Assembly (NCBI GenBank): GCA_003024175.1
Contig: MDYQ01000052.1
Coordinates: forward strand, 62,001-126,000
Direction: 5' to 3'
Origin: Planoprotostelium fungivorum
Taxonomy: Eukaryota; Evosea; Variosea; Cavosteliida; Cavosteliaceae
DNA length: 64,000 nt
Program-made: the position numbers and the translations under genes
Notes under the pieces: model-generated
Databases searched by the model: none
The model's input: only the letters and a program-made list of their open reading frames with translations
Told to the model about the DNA's origin: nothing
In this document: piece after piece, positions 23,501 to 35,778 of the stretch
Layout: each line of letters starts with the position of its first letter
How positions within the stretch are numbered: position 1 is the stretch's first letter

Positions 23501-24942
23501 CGGCCTTCGCTTTGATAAGCCTGAAACGAGTCGATCTACATCGTTGTAGATGGATAGATTTACCTTCCCACTTGTGTGCCGTTCCACTGGTAGATGGTGT
23601 TACCGTCTTCGAGTAAGAAAGAGTCTTCGTGATTGAGACTGGACCAGTGTTGATCTACAACGCGAACCGTGGTGGGTCTCTTGCCTACATCCGTTCATCA
23701 CTCACGTCCCAATAGAGTGGAAATAAAACAGAATAAAAGGTGACGTCTTCACACGGAGGCACGAGGGGACAGCGTGAGGAGAAAATAAAATAGAATAAAA
23801 TAGATCACCTCTGATTCGGATCAATTTCGTGGGGGATTCAACGGTTTCATCCTTCTTCTTCAATTGGACTTGATCTGCTGGCAAGAAAATCGCTTCTTTC
23901 GCTCGCAGATTCGCAGACAGCGCCGCGGCCAGCATGCCCCTCCCTCCGGTCACTTCGCTCATGATGCCCGCCGCCATCGGTGACCTTTGAAATTTGAATT
24001 CTAAATTTCGGCGGGAACTTCGTCACCTCTTGTTTGGAGTCAACTCTTTCGTTTCGATTTTCGATTGGTTCTCGTGTAGAGCTTTCATGCTGCTGGGAGC
24101 TCTTCTATTGGACGGACCGATGTTGGCTCTACCCTTTAGAAGCTTGCTGGGATCTTGAGGAGAAGAAGGTTTCGTCTCTTCTTTCACTTCGCGAGATTTG
24201 TGGACGGAGGGGGGTGTCAAGACTTTTTCTGGCTCGAGCGGCTGATGATGCATGAGACGATGTCGAATGGGAGTAGATGATGATGAAGTGTGGAAGTGTG
24301 ATGGATGGTGTATCTGAAATGAGGAGATGATTTGGATGGAGGTGATGTGTAGACGATTAAGATGAAGAGAAATGAGGATGTCGGTGATGCCATCGGACGT
24401 GTGGATTCTCACAGCTGCTCTCTGCACCACGTTGAGGCTGGATGCTCTCTTCATTCCTCCATCGGTTGCCACGTTGAATTTGAATGTCTTCTTAGGTGGT
24501 TCCAATTTCTTCGGTAGATCAGCCTCCCAACATGTCTCGAGCGACCCACCTCTTCTTCTTTAGACGTCTCGACATGCTTCGCCTTCTGAGGCGATGCATT
24601 CGATTTGACCTTCTCTCCGTCGCCACTTCGAACAGTTTGTGGTGACTCTCTCTTTCTCGGAGATGCTGGCACTTGTTCTTTCGATGTTGTAGTATCATCC
24701 GATCGGATCGCTGGATACATGTAGGCCATAGGTAATGTGACGGGAAGAGCGATGGTCTTAAAGGTATAGACGAAGAACATCTTGACACCCCACCATGCAT
24801 TCCACCCCCATCGGCTGGCAGTCGATGGTGTCGTTGTCTCATCTGGTGTCGCAGCTTCACGTCCCTCTTTAGAGGTGGCTTTTTGACCTGCCGGATCCAT
24901 GTGTTGCTGTGCCGCTGTGAGGGAACTTGAGAATGTTGACAT
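20557..24942 (-). CDS. Villin-like actin-binding protein with an unusual hydrophobic N-terminal segment
   Basis: Gelsolin-type repeats and a villin headpiece, read on the minus strand through many introns. Gelsolin signatures include DSFLLEDGNTIYQWNGTQVG (near 23590), VYVLDSFTELFVWTGKSSP (near 23070), GHFFTGDSYIILYTY with LIYFWQG (22370-22290), NDAFFLSGQNPMLWLG (near 21750) and VVLWKGSKADETKEQKGMK (near 21060). The last exon is a headpiece, YLTEEDFESTF then MPGWKREERKKKLGLF, with the conserved Trp-Lys and terminal LF. Villins sever, cap and bundle actin in a calcium-dependent way. The N-terminal extension (24942 to ~24020) is unusual: a Trp-rich stretch and a hydrophobic run VKMFFVYTFKTIALPVTLP at about 24786-24730, then Ser/Pro/Lys-rich linkers. 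A membrane-anchored villin is possible. Confidence 0.88.
22069..22130. repeat. Tandem 11-base repeat
   Basis: About five copies of TTTCAGAGATG with small changes, in what reads as an intron of the villin gene. Confidence 0.9.
23534..23551. repeat. Intronic 18-base palindrome ATCTACATCGTTGTAGAT
   Basis: Near-perfect inverted repeat in the middle of a villin intron. The identical 18-mer lies at 19511-19528, and a close variant at 1880-1897 (ATCTACAGCGTTGTAGAC), both in introns. Half-sites (TCGTTGTAGAT or its reverse) occur at 2980, 21560, 21937, 22218, 22868, 22912, 26640, 27684 and 32818. Confidence 0.85.
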
Positions 24943-25299
24943 TTTACAAATGATATTTTATCACAGATTATATCATTGGGAAGACACAAGGTTCTTTGGA
25001 CATCAGGAGAACACATGGAAGCGACATGAAGAGGACGCGTCGATATGTTTCAGACAGTCACGAGATATCTTCTTCGTGGTGTTCTGTGGTGATGGTGTTG
25101 TGATGACAATGACGAGCGATTCGATGATAGAATTAGATGATCGACAACGTTGGACACTTTTCTTGAGATATTGACTTTGATATTGTTCAAATAAAAGGTC
25201 AGCGTACCCGCAGACACCGGTGTATGTGTTGTAGTTTTACGTTAAAATTGAGCAGCAAACTCTACGTGTGCGTTTCAAAAACATCGACATCATCTTGAG
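24943..25299. other. Divergent promoter region
   Basis: 357 bases between the start of the villin gene (minus) and the F-box/TPR gene (plus). Both promoters must lie here. No further element is recognised. Confidence 0.45.
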
Positions 25300-27910
25300 A
25301 TGAACTCTGCTCTTCATGATTCCTCTTTTCGAATTTTACCAAACGAGATACTATTAGAGGGTGAGCGCTACGATCAGCGATCCATCGGATTGACATCCAT
25401 CAACAGTGTTGAAGCGTCTAGATGCTTCGTCTCTTGTATGCAGCGGTCGTGTTTGTCGTTGGTGGAATCAGTTAGTCATGTCTTCAGAGAGTATGTTATG
25501 GGCCCACCTCTGCTTCACAACGGGCAGAGTGAGGGGTTCACACACGGCTGACGTCCTCGCACGATACGGTCGAGAGAACGGATGGAAGAGGGCATATTAC
25601 TGGCTGGGTGATCACGAATCATTTTCCATCATCTTCCATCATCTCCTCCACTCATCACTTTCAGAGTCTCCGAATCTCCAAAATTACGACACCCCGAAAC
25701 ATCTGGCCGATTATCTCACACCCGAAGATGGAGATAGCCCCAGCATGGAAAGTCGAAAGAAAGTCTACCTCCTCTCGAGAGGTCTAGATATCTTCCCAAC
25801 TTCTTCCCTCCTCTGCATCCAATTGGCCGATGCAATGTGCGAGCTCTCCGATCAATATTCATGGGACAAGGCCCAATGGTGATTATCTCTCATGATCTGT
25901 CAATCAAATGACTCTCACAGGCTATATAGACGTGCCATTCACTTGTGCGAATGTGAAGAGAAAGAGAAGGATAGTTCAGAGGCATCATCACGATCCATAC
26001 TCACTCCCCTCTATCGCTACGCACACTTCATGTCCATGCGGCCGTCAAATTATCACGAAGCAGATCGAGTCTACCGCCGCCTCTTGTCTCTGTTACCTGG
26101 TGTGTATATAATGGTTCGTTGTAGTCTGACGGAATGAAAAGGAAATCCGTGGATTTTGGAGAGATACGCAGAGTTCGTCGTGGATTGTTTGCAGAAGTAT
26201 AACCTGGCAGAGAAGATCTATCGGGTGATATTAGACAGTACCCCGTCTGGCGCCGCCTTGTTCTCCTTTGCCATCTTCTTGTGGCAGGTGAGGTTTTATT
26301 CTCGAAATTTGAGACTGAGGGGAACAGGTCAGAGGACAGTACAATTTGGCCATGAGGTGTTTCGAGGTGAGTCGTCTCGATCGAAAGAGAACAAAATTCC
26401 ATCATAATCCCATCATAAGACACCACGTCATCGACACCCATTCTGATCATCAATATCATCACCACGACACATCAGAAAGTAGATTCAAATATCATTTTTA
26501 TTTCATTTTATTTCTCACGAAGAGACAGCTGGGCGTAGAGACCGATGAAGAGAGGATCTACTTCTTCACGAATTTCATCGGAAGACATTACGCCAACGAA
26601 GCATTAGCCAAACAACTGCTGGGTGAGAAGACATCTGTCTCGTTGTAGATGCTGATACGTTGTAGAGAGCAGTCGATTGTATCAGTTGGTGAACGGGGAG
26701 AACGCGAACGAGCAGAAGATATTTGCATTGGCGCTCGCTTATCATCAGATCCATTGTGTAGATGAGGCCGAAGCACTCTACCGGTGAGATTTCTATTCGG
26801 AGTGTCTGATGATGTCTACGATTGCTTCTCATTTGGATTGTTTGTACGAATCGATACGAGATATAATGTCACACATCAATCTATTTTTTACGAACAATTC
26901 TTTTGAACATTCGTATTTTCGATTCGATTTATCCGATTTCGTCATCACAAAATGGTCACATTCCAAAATAAATCATCCTCCTCCATGTTTTATTTCTAAT
27001 TTCATACAGAAAACACATGAAGATGGTGAGTCACGCGAACGTCTACACGATCAGCAACTTGGCCGAACTCCTCGTTCATTCTCGATTCAATTTCGAAGAG
27101 GCAGAAACTTTATACCGTAGAGCTTTGGAGGCACACGGAGGCTGTCACGAGACGATCGAGGTGGCACTCGCGGGCTTACTCTTGGCCAAGGGAAATCAGC
27201 AGGAGGGGCTTCATTATCTGAGGAGGTGTGTTGATTTCTGTGAGGATGGAAACGTATCTCATAATGGATATGTCATCATCATCATCATCTGACACTGTCT
27301 AGACTCCTCAGCGCCATCCACATCCGAAGCGTCCGAACGACCTTCACAGAAGGCTGCATCCTTCTGTGCATCCACTCCCCCGACAAGCAGGAGAGGCTCG
27401 ATGCATTGAGACACATCAAGATCAAACTCATCACGGAGAGAGTCAGACCTAAGCTCATCTTGATGTTCGATGCGAACTTAAAGTGGGCCGGGGCAAATCA
27501 AGTACCACATCAAGTGAGGTCATCGTGATGTCACGTCGATGTTGACAAGAGTAGGACTGGTTGAGGGTACTGACGAAGGTGTACAATTGTGAGATGGCTT
27601 TGGAGGAGCTGAATGATTGGGACGGTGAGCTTCCCGCCGTTTCGGTTTTGGCGGGAACTGACCCACATCAGAGTGGAACGACATCGTTGTAGATAAGACG
27701 CCGGAAGATGAAGTGGTGGACTACGTGCAGCTCCAGAAGTTGATATTATACGGCTTGGACAGTGACAGCGAAGAGAATTTGACGGAAGATAAGGTGAGAG
27801 GTTTTCGCCGAGGGTGATCCGTTAAGAGGGCCCAGGGAACCGATGACGATGACGACGAGATGATGATGGATGATGAGACGGCGGAGTACATACACATGTT
27901 TATGGAATAA
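25300..27910 (+). CDS. F-box and TPR-repeat protein
   Basis: The N terminus is an F-box split by an intron: FRILPNEILLE, then VLKRLDASSLVCSGRVCRWW. It is followed by many helical repeats with TPR spacing, e.g. NYHEADRVYRRLLSLLPG (near 26060), AEKIYRVILDSTPSGAALFS (26200), FEEAETLYRRALEAHGG (27095) and EEGLHYL-like QEGLHYLRR (27200). The tail is acidic (DDDDDEMMMDDE) and ends at TAA 27908-27910. F-box proteins recruit substrates to SCF ubiquitin ligases, and the TPR array would be the substrate-binding part. Introns are short, and two carry TCGTTGTAGAT (26640 and 27684). Confidence 0.8.
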
Positions 27911-28064
27911 AAGAAAAGGATATGAAGTAATACACTTGAAGACAACTCATCATCACGCTCATGGCATCACTCGATCATCGTCGACGCACCGTCATCAACT
28001 GAGAAACACATCATCGCCGATCATCATCGACCATCATCGACAAGTCAACTTTTTTATTCTCATT

Positions 28065-29379
28065 TCAAAAATCGAGTCTCTGGTCTTCAACTTGACCGAA
28101 TCCTCTCACAAAGAGGTGATCTGCGTGGACTTCCACGATTGCGCCGACATTTTCGCCCGGCGGGCATTCTACAATGCCTTTCACGGTGTAGTGGTGCACT
28201 CGATTTCCCGCCAAAACGTAACCGCCTCGGTGCAAGTGTCCGCAGAAGTAAGCGACGACGGTTCGCTCGAAGTTGAGATCTCCCAGGATGTCTGCGATCT
28301 GATGATGATGAGACGGTGAGCATGATGTCGTCGACGGTGATCACGTGTGATGATCATGTGATCGATGTGATTGAGATGATCATGTGATCGAGATGTGATT
28401 CAAGATGATGGACGATGATGTCATGCTGATGACGACGACGCGATCGTCACTCACTTCTTGACCATTCCACAGAAGATGAGTGGGTAAGGCAGCTTCTGGT
28501 AACAGAGGATAATGACAGAATACGATGCATCTCTCCCCATCTTCTTTCGCCTGCATCATCGGTCACATCATCGGACGATCACGATGATCTCACCTTCTTT
28601 AAAGTATCACGTAGCCACTGCTTCTGTACCTCACCGATTCCTGCATTCCAAGAGCTCGCAGAAGGATATTGAGACAGATCATGTGTATCTAAATATTCCT
28701 GCGATGATCCATCAGACGATGTCTCACGGACAGAGGTGACATACCTTGGCTTGTCTATAATTCTCTTCGTCTTGTTTCCATCCGTAGAGACTGATGTCTG
28801 AGCCGTCCAGGATGACGCCACGCCAACCTTCTTGCATCAGAAATGAGTGATATGGCTTCTCGATTTTTAGTCTCGATAGAAGATAGTCTCTTGGAAGTTG
28901 CAGACAATGATTTCCTGAATGGGTGAGATGGTGTATCGTGGACATTTAAATCACCAATCACGTGGTGGAGTGTGGGACATTGCACCCTTTCGAATCTCTC
29001 GAGAACACTCTCGAGATCTCTCTTTGTGGCTTCCACTGTTAGATTGCCGTCAATGATGTCACCTTGAATGTACGATTAGAACTTCTTGTGATCTCTCGTT
29101 GACGAACCCAAATGTATGTTGAATTTCAGATCAGGGTTTTCATTCCAGAACCTGATGATCTTGATGTTGAATCAGTGATGTTGATTGACAATATACACCC
29201 ACATCTTCTAACTTGGGTAGAGAATCGCGATAGTAACATACATCACCACTGTGAACCTCGATATCCTTATCTAATCGGAAATCAGGACCGAGATGCAGAG
29301 TGGCTGAATCGATGTTCGTTTTACCTGCATACTGGACATCAGATGCCATACCAAAACGGAAGAGAGGTGAGTTGCTCAT
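28065..29379 (-). CDS. ADP-ribose/CDP-alcohol diphosphatase (metallophosphoesterase)
   Basis: Starts MSNSPLFRFGMASDVQYA, the first metal-binding Asp motif. FWNENPDLKFNIHLG follows and, across an intron, GDIIDGN. The third motif is built over an intron as HVIGNHCLQLPRDYL; the GNHC form rather than GNHD/E is the one I recall from plant members. Later motifs are VILDGSDISLYGW, CIVFCHYPLLPEA and CGHLHRGGYV, with KGIVECPPGENVGAIVEVH at the end, all diagnostic of the Mn-dependent ADP-ribose/CDP-alcohol diphosphatase family. It hydrolyses ADP-ribose and CDP-choline-type nucleotides. The stop is at 28065-28067. Confidence 0.9.
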
Positions 29380-29810
29380 TTGTCGCACGAAAGAGGAATG
29401 ATGAACTGCCGGAAAAATCACCATCTTTATTTTTTAAATTATCGCAGACAGCGCAAGGAAATGGAGGAGGATAGATGTTACCTTTGCGAGGCGTTGGTTC
29501 GCTCGTCACCAACACGTTGGTACGTGAATTCTAAAGACGTATTCTTCCAAACACATGATGGACAGTTTCCGATGCATCATGTACAAAGCACGAAGCAGAT
29601 GCATCATGACGAAACGAACTGCCTATCTATATTAGACTAGACTGGTCGTTCTTTAGACACCACTCATGCTCGTTGACACGGTTGCGGCGTTATGCGGGCA
29701 GTCGGACTTTCAATCTCACCAACACCATTGAAATCTCGATCTTCCCGAAGCATCAGCTTACGCATCTTCCTCAGAACAACACGAACACCATCACGCCACA
29801 CACTCTACGA
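29380..29810. other. Divergent promoter region
   Basis: 431 bases between the phosphatase start (minus) and the membrane protein start (plus). An open stretch at 29460-29635 has no splice or family support and is left uncalled. Confidence 0.4.
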
Positions 29811-30354
29811 ATGAATATGAAATGGAACGAACAGACACAATTGAGGTGGATCTATTGGCCCGTGGGACTCATACAGTGTGAGTAGGTGATCGATAAGAAC
29901 ATCGTCTTACGGGGGTAGTGGTGATGATATGTATGTTACTGCACTTCTCAGCCACAATGAAATTAGCCATGCCAGGATCGACCATCCCCTCCACATGCTT
30001 CATTTTCACATTAGTCGGCCTCTTTGTCTGCTTCTCGACTTACGTTAGTTCGCATCCTCACCGTTTCTCTCGAGAGGTTCAATTGGCAGTCGAACTGGTC
30101 ACAACCATCTTGATGTTATGGAGTGGTCTCTTTCTATCACTCACTGTATCTCTCACCCATCCGTGGGTGTCCACCTTTGTATCGATCGGTGAGTGCATCT
30201 CGGTCTATATCACTGACGAGATGCAGCCGTTTGTCTATGTTCCGTGCGCATGTTCGCATGGGTTCTTCGTAACCTGATCCTCCGAAATCCCCGACAAGAA
30301 TTACCATTGACATCAGATGAGATGGCGGATAATGGAAACACCAGCCACTCGTGA
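29811..30354 (+). CDS. Small four-span membrane protein
   Basis: Three exons. Starts MNMKWNEQTQLRWIYWPVGL; after the intron comes VVMICMLLHFSA, then STCFIFTLVGLFVCFSTYV, LVTTILMLWSGLFLSLTVSL and WVSTFVSI. The last intron (30189-30226) leads in phase to VCLCSVRMFAWVLRN and a polar tail ending at TGA 30352-30354. The pattern of four spans with short loops resembles MARVEL or tetraspan proteins, but no diagnostic motif is visible. Confidence 0.6.
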
Positions 30355-30975
30355 AGATAGACGAATACGAAGAAAGGAGAGAACAGAACGAAAGACATCG
30401 AAATAAAACTACGAAATGTGATTCATCATCGTTCAAGTCGTTGTAGTGATTGAGATTTATGCAACATATAAATTTCAATGATTGACCATTCTGAATCACG
30501 ACTCTTGAACCTGGAGGGGCATTCATTCTACAGAGTAGGAAGATCCTTTGCAGCCATATGAGAGACCGCTCTCTATTCACTGTCCTCTTTTCTTCCCCAT
30601 ACGTATTCATATCATGCGTACGATGCGTTTTGAACGGAGAACAATGAAACATAATGTGACCCTAACGAAAAAAGCTTCGTCTGCATGCGTGACATCAGGC
30701 CTCTCATTCAACATCCTCACCGATCACACTGTGGACGATAAAGCCGCCGAATCGATCCATATGATGTATAAGGAGTGAAGAGATTAAGAGCTCTTGATTG
30801 TACAGCTCCGCAATATGAAATAAGTCGGCTCAGCGATGGCAGGTCGGAGTTGGAAAAGTGTCACGCCGATATTTATTCAGGGATAGACCCATCAATGGAA
30901 GGGGAGGTTGCAGTCCTGACCGACCAGGAGACTACACAGACCGTCTAGTTCTCGTCCAAGCGAAGTCCGATCAGC
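30355..30975. other. Spacer without a supported gene
   Basis: 621 bases between the four-span protein and the RhoGEF gene. An intronless open frame at 30617-30778 (MRTMRFERRTMKHNVTLTKK...) could encode a 53-residue peptide but has no family or context support. The last ~150 bases are the probable RhoGEF leader. Confidence 0.35.
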
Positions 30976-33900
30976 ATGGCTAGCCCCCTGCGCCAAAAGA
31001 GACAGCGACGCACTCTGTCCATCTCGAAGAGCGATGCACAATACGAAACAGGTGATCAGCTCATAGAACAGCCCAATCTTCCACTCCCACGTCAGATGAT
31101 CTCTTAATGGGAAACCGACTGCTGCCGAAATGTCTCACCTTTCGCAGATCCATTCCGGCAGCTACTCGACATGAGGAGCCACAAGGTAAAGAGATCTCGC
31201 TTATCATGTGCACCCGACGTGTCGAGATGAACGATTACAGAGGGCCATCTCTTTGGCCCGAAGTGAAACGGTCGATCTGCCCCAATGGATCGAAAATGAG
31301 AAGTCGATCAAGTCTCCACCTGATCTCAATCCACCCGAGACAAGTACGGGAAAGAGGTGATTGTGATATGATAACGATCGATGTGGGATTCTCACATTAC
31401 GCCATAGCTTTTTCAAATCGATATCAACGAGTCAGTTCAAAGGATTCTTGACCTCTGATCGAGGCGATGAATCTATGCGTGAGTGAATCCGAAATGCAAC
31501 ACGTCCATATCTGCATCCATGTATCGGTCGCACGTCCAGTATTGAACGAGAGACAGTCACTCCTCATCAGGCAGCAGCTGTGGGTGATCTCAATTGTGTA
31601 CGCACCATCATCAAGAGGTGTGCGGCCGATCTGAACTGCGTCAATTCAAAACAACAGACCAGTGAGTCATCCTCTTTCTCGTATCGTCATCTCCATCATC
31701 CACTGATCGTGTCAGTGTTGCACATTGCCGCCATCAATAGACAATTTCAAACCATGAGCCTCCTCTTACAATATACCGGAGTAGACATCCACATCTTCTC
31801 ATCAGACGGCTCGCTCTCCCTCCACTGTCTGTGTCGACATCGATTGGATGACACGGATGAGCCGGTGTGTTTCAATTCGAAACGAATCAAACTTAACCGT
31901 TGTAGATTGTCACACCCATCCTGCATCGATTGGTGGATCGAAAGACATTGAATCAGATGGATCACGAAGGAAGGACACCACTCATGTTGGCCGCCTACGC
32001 GGGTACCCGCCGATTTCAAATTTCGAATTCTGAATGACCGTTACAGGCTCTAGTTTCATCGTGAGTATCTTGTTGAATGCTGGAGCCAATTTTCAATATC
32101 GCGACATGTGAGGATTTATTTTCATTTATTTCTTTCATCTCCATTCATATCACAGTGTCTTCTCATCCGATGATTTTTGACTGTCACTAGAGTGGCCGAG
32201 GACGCGATCCACAAGGCAGCCATGAGAGGACACACCGAAGTCCTCAAGTCCATCTTTATGAACAAGAAAGTGAAGGGAAGAGTCTCATTCAACGTCAGAG
32301 GTGACCACGGTGATTATTTTCACCTGGCCAGACTTTTTCCGGAGGCCAAGGCTTATTTAACCGGTGACATCTCGTGGAAAACTCGACGAAAACTCGTTGA
32401 CAAGTCGTAGAAATGTGGAACGTACAGCACTGCCCCATGACCAACGACAACATTGTAAATATCTTGTGTAAATTTTTGCCCGCCACGACAACTGCCACAC
32501 TTCGATTGGTCTGCAGAGCTTATTCGATGGGTGCCAACACCGAACGATTCTGGTGGGTTTTATTTCATTTTATTCTGAACGAATTGGACCGAAAGTTCAT
32601 TTTCGCAGGAAGAAAAAATGCGAGCAAGCGAGGCTGGCGAAGAACAACTCACCCAGCTGGAGAGAAACTTTCATGAAAGGTCACAGAAAATTTTTGGAAT
32701 CGAGGAGGGAGGCTGCAGGTATGACGTCGTGATTTATTCGTAGGATGTCGCACTGACCGGTACGTACAGCCAAGGCCGCAAGAGCATCTCTCTTGAAGAA
32801 GAAATCTTACGATCCACTCGTTGTAGATCGAGCGGCAGCCATAATCTCCCGCTACGTTTCGGTGACTCATCCATCTCTTCGTCTCCCATCTTCAACTATG
32901 AGCTGTTTTATTTCATTTTAAATTCTCTTCTCAACTCGAGCAGAGGAAGAATTTTGTAAGAGGTGTGAACGGTCAAGTGATGAGAAGGAGGATCGTGAGA
33001 GAGATCATCGAGACGGAGAGGAGGTAGAGTGTGTGGTATCTGACATGCGTAATGTACGTACAGTTACGTTTCGGGGCTACGTAGAACGTTATCGCATTTC
33101 AAAGCACCTCTGCAGAGGAGCACTTTCAAACATCTGGTCAGCCAAGCTGATTTGAGAACTATTTTCTCCGATCTAGAGGTGAGATATCAAACTACAACCT
33201 ACCAATTTACAACGACATACGAAGAAACATATACACCAAAATAAATACGATATGTGCAATGTTGAACTATAAAATATGAATACTTTTTACAGATGATCTA
33301 CGGTATCAATTCCTTCTTTCTCAGCAGTATGGAAGAAAAATGGAAAGACTGGAACATTCTCTCCACCATCGGCGACGTCTTCTTATCTTGGGTGACCCTC
33401 CATCTCCATTCAAGCCGTCCCAACCCTGACACCATCACAGCAAAGCTCCCTCAGGTTGTACGCTCAGTACGTCAACAACTTCAACGCGTCGATCGAGAAA
33501 TTAGTTCAACTGAGAAAATCGAATTTAGAATTCGACCTGTGGATGACCGTGAGTCCATTCGACACGTGCCGACGCGTCTGACGCGTTCGACAGGAGACGG
33601 AGAACAATGGAAGGAGAGACACGTTGGATCTGCACTCTCTGTTGATCCTGCCCATACAGAGGATTCCACGCTATCAGATGTTGTTGGAGAGAGTCAAGGC
33701 GAAGACGAACAAGAGACACAGTGATCACGATCTGCTGTCGCAGGCTTTGGAGAAAATCATACAAGTGGCCAGATATGGTGATGAAGCGTTCGAATGTGAA
33801 TCTGAAGGAAACAGTCAACGATAAGAAGAGAGAAGCGGAAGACATCCACAGAGTGACGAAGATAGAAGGGAGGATGGTTGGAAAGGTGAGATCATTCTCA

Positions 33901-35640
33901 TGATATCGATGTGCGATTCGATGATGGATGTGATGTCAGTCGATGTGTGTGATTTGACGATAGATGTCGTGATTTCAACGAGACAAGGAGAAGCAGAGAA
34001 GATCTCACACATCGACAGACGAGAGCTGATTGGAGTGAAAATCAAGCCGCCAGGAGGCTATTGATGGAAGGCCTTCTGAGAGCAAAGACATCAGACGAGC
34101 AGAAGACTCTTTGGCTGGGTCTGTTCAGCGACTGCGTCGTCTTAGCCAAACCCAAAGAGCAACATCTTTACATCCGCGAGGTGAAGACATCGACCCTATC
34201 GTGTTCCACTCTCCCTTCTTGTCCTTTTGACTGAGAAGATTCACAGATCTGTTCGTTGAAAAATTTGGGAATCGTCAACGACCAAGAAAACGCGGGAACG
34301 GCCAGACCCATCTTCGGGTTGTACATCCGGGGTAAGACCGTTTCATTCGAATGCAACACGAAAACCGATAAGGAAGATTGGGTATTGGCCATCGAGCTCG
34401 CCATCAACACGTGTACGACCGAGATGAGAAGTGAGAGAAAACTCGATGAAAATTTATCTTACGTACGTACAGCGAGGATGATGTCGTGGAGTGCGGTGAA
34501 TTCACCGGTGATAGAGAGTAACGGTAATCCTCTCATGAAGTCCAACTACAATCGCTGCAGGGTGTCGCAGATATTTGGAGAGCAGGTGAAATTTGGCGGG
34601 AAATTCGATGGATGACGTGTCGACAGCTGAGTCCTGGATTCTTGAGTCCGGAGGGTACAGGTGATGATGACATTCGACTCATCGGACGATCACCATCGCG
34701 GTGTCATCATCGATCGTCATGCTGATGATCTTTAGACGATGAAGAACCAGAAGAATCAAAAGACACCGTCGCTCCCATTCAAATCGATCCGGTGAGATTT
34801 CCCGCCATCTATTCAACTCAAATTTCGAATCAGAAGAGGCTATCCGTATCACGCATCTGTTCGGCACCCGAAGTGGTCGTCACCGCATCATCGTCATCAT
34901 CATCCACAGATGAGACGGATCACAGCCGAAGGTCGAGCAGGGACAAGACATTCTTGAGGAGCGGCAGCAGTGCCCTCTTCAACATCCGCAGATCGGACGA
35001 TGTGATCATGAACCGTAAGAAGGGGGCGATTGAAGAGAGGAGGAGGTCGGCAGAGAAAGGAAGAAGAGAAGAGAGAGAAGAGAGAGAAGAGAGAGAAGAG
35101 AAGAAGGAAGAGAAGCAACAAGAAGAGAAGAGAGACGAGAAAGAAGAGAAGGAAGAGAAGGAAGAGGAGAGGAGAGAAGAGAAAGTGGAAGAGAAACAAG
35201 AGAAAGAAGAAGAGAAGGCAGAGAAGCAAGAAGAGAAAACAGAAGAGGGAGAGATAGTTACAAAGGGAGAGGAGAGAGATGTTGCGACGGGCATGAGACA
35301 GTTTGAAGAGAAGATGTTGTTCAACATGGATGAACTGATGGATGTTTTACTTCCAACAGAGACGTTCATCCGACAGGAGGTAAAGACAACATGCGGTCCA
35401 TCATCTCACGATGTTCTAGTTGAGACGAGAGATCCAAAGGAATTTCCTTCAGATGGGCTCACCGAGACAGAAGGTATGGACATTCCTCTGGGATGTGTCC
35501 GAGATGTTGAACTCTCTCAGGTCACTTCGCCATTCTCTCTTCGGCCTGATGTTGTGGTAGCCGTGACTTCTCTTCAGACGGCTGGCAAGAAGCTGACCGA
35601 GTTGGCTTTGGGTGGATTAGAGAAGCTCGAATGCTCTTGA
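30976..35640 (+). CDS. Ankyrin - F-box - RhoGEF (DH-PH) protein
   Basis: Starts MASPLRQKRQRRTLSIS, a basic leader. Ankyrin repeats follow (AAVGDLNCVRTIIKRCAADL, VLHIAAINRQFQTMSLLLQY, AIHKAAMRGHTEVLKSIF; 31570-32300). The GTGACC intron at 32301-32410 joins in phase to an F-box (MTNDNIVNILCKFLP, LRLVCRAYSMGANTERFW, 32440-32560) with its usual Trp-containing follow-on (PSWRETFMKGHRKFLES). The DH domain spans about 33290-33780: YGINSFFLSSMEEKW, NNFNASIEKLV and the core helix LHSLLILPIQRIPRYQMLLE. The PH domain follows (MEGLLRAKTSDEQ, LGLFSDCVVLAKP, ECNTKTDKEDWVLAIELAI; 34060-34420). The C terminus is low-complexity Glu/Lys (about 35030-35260). DH-PH modules activate Rho/Rac GTPases; an F-box would tie this to ubiquitin ligase. 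Confidence 0.85.
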
Positions 35641-35778
35641 ACTCTCACGTTGAAGTGCTCATTCCACGTGGACGGATCTTCACATCTCGGATCGCCACAC
35701 ATGTCTCTTGCGAGACCTTCTCTTGTGAATAAACCAGAGAATCCTTACCAACCTTTTCAACGTAAAACACGCAGGGTA

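Noticed and set aside
32177-32410. Separate ankyrin gene ending at the stop at 32408
   Set aside because: The same bases from 32301 fit an intron that joins in phase to the F-box; this joins two incomplete genes into one sensible protein.
35030-35260. GA-rich microsatellite
   Set aside because: It lies in a long open frame and encodes the Glu/Lys-rich tail of the RhoGEF gene, so it is coding low complexity.
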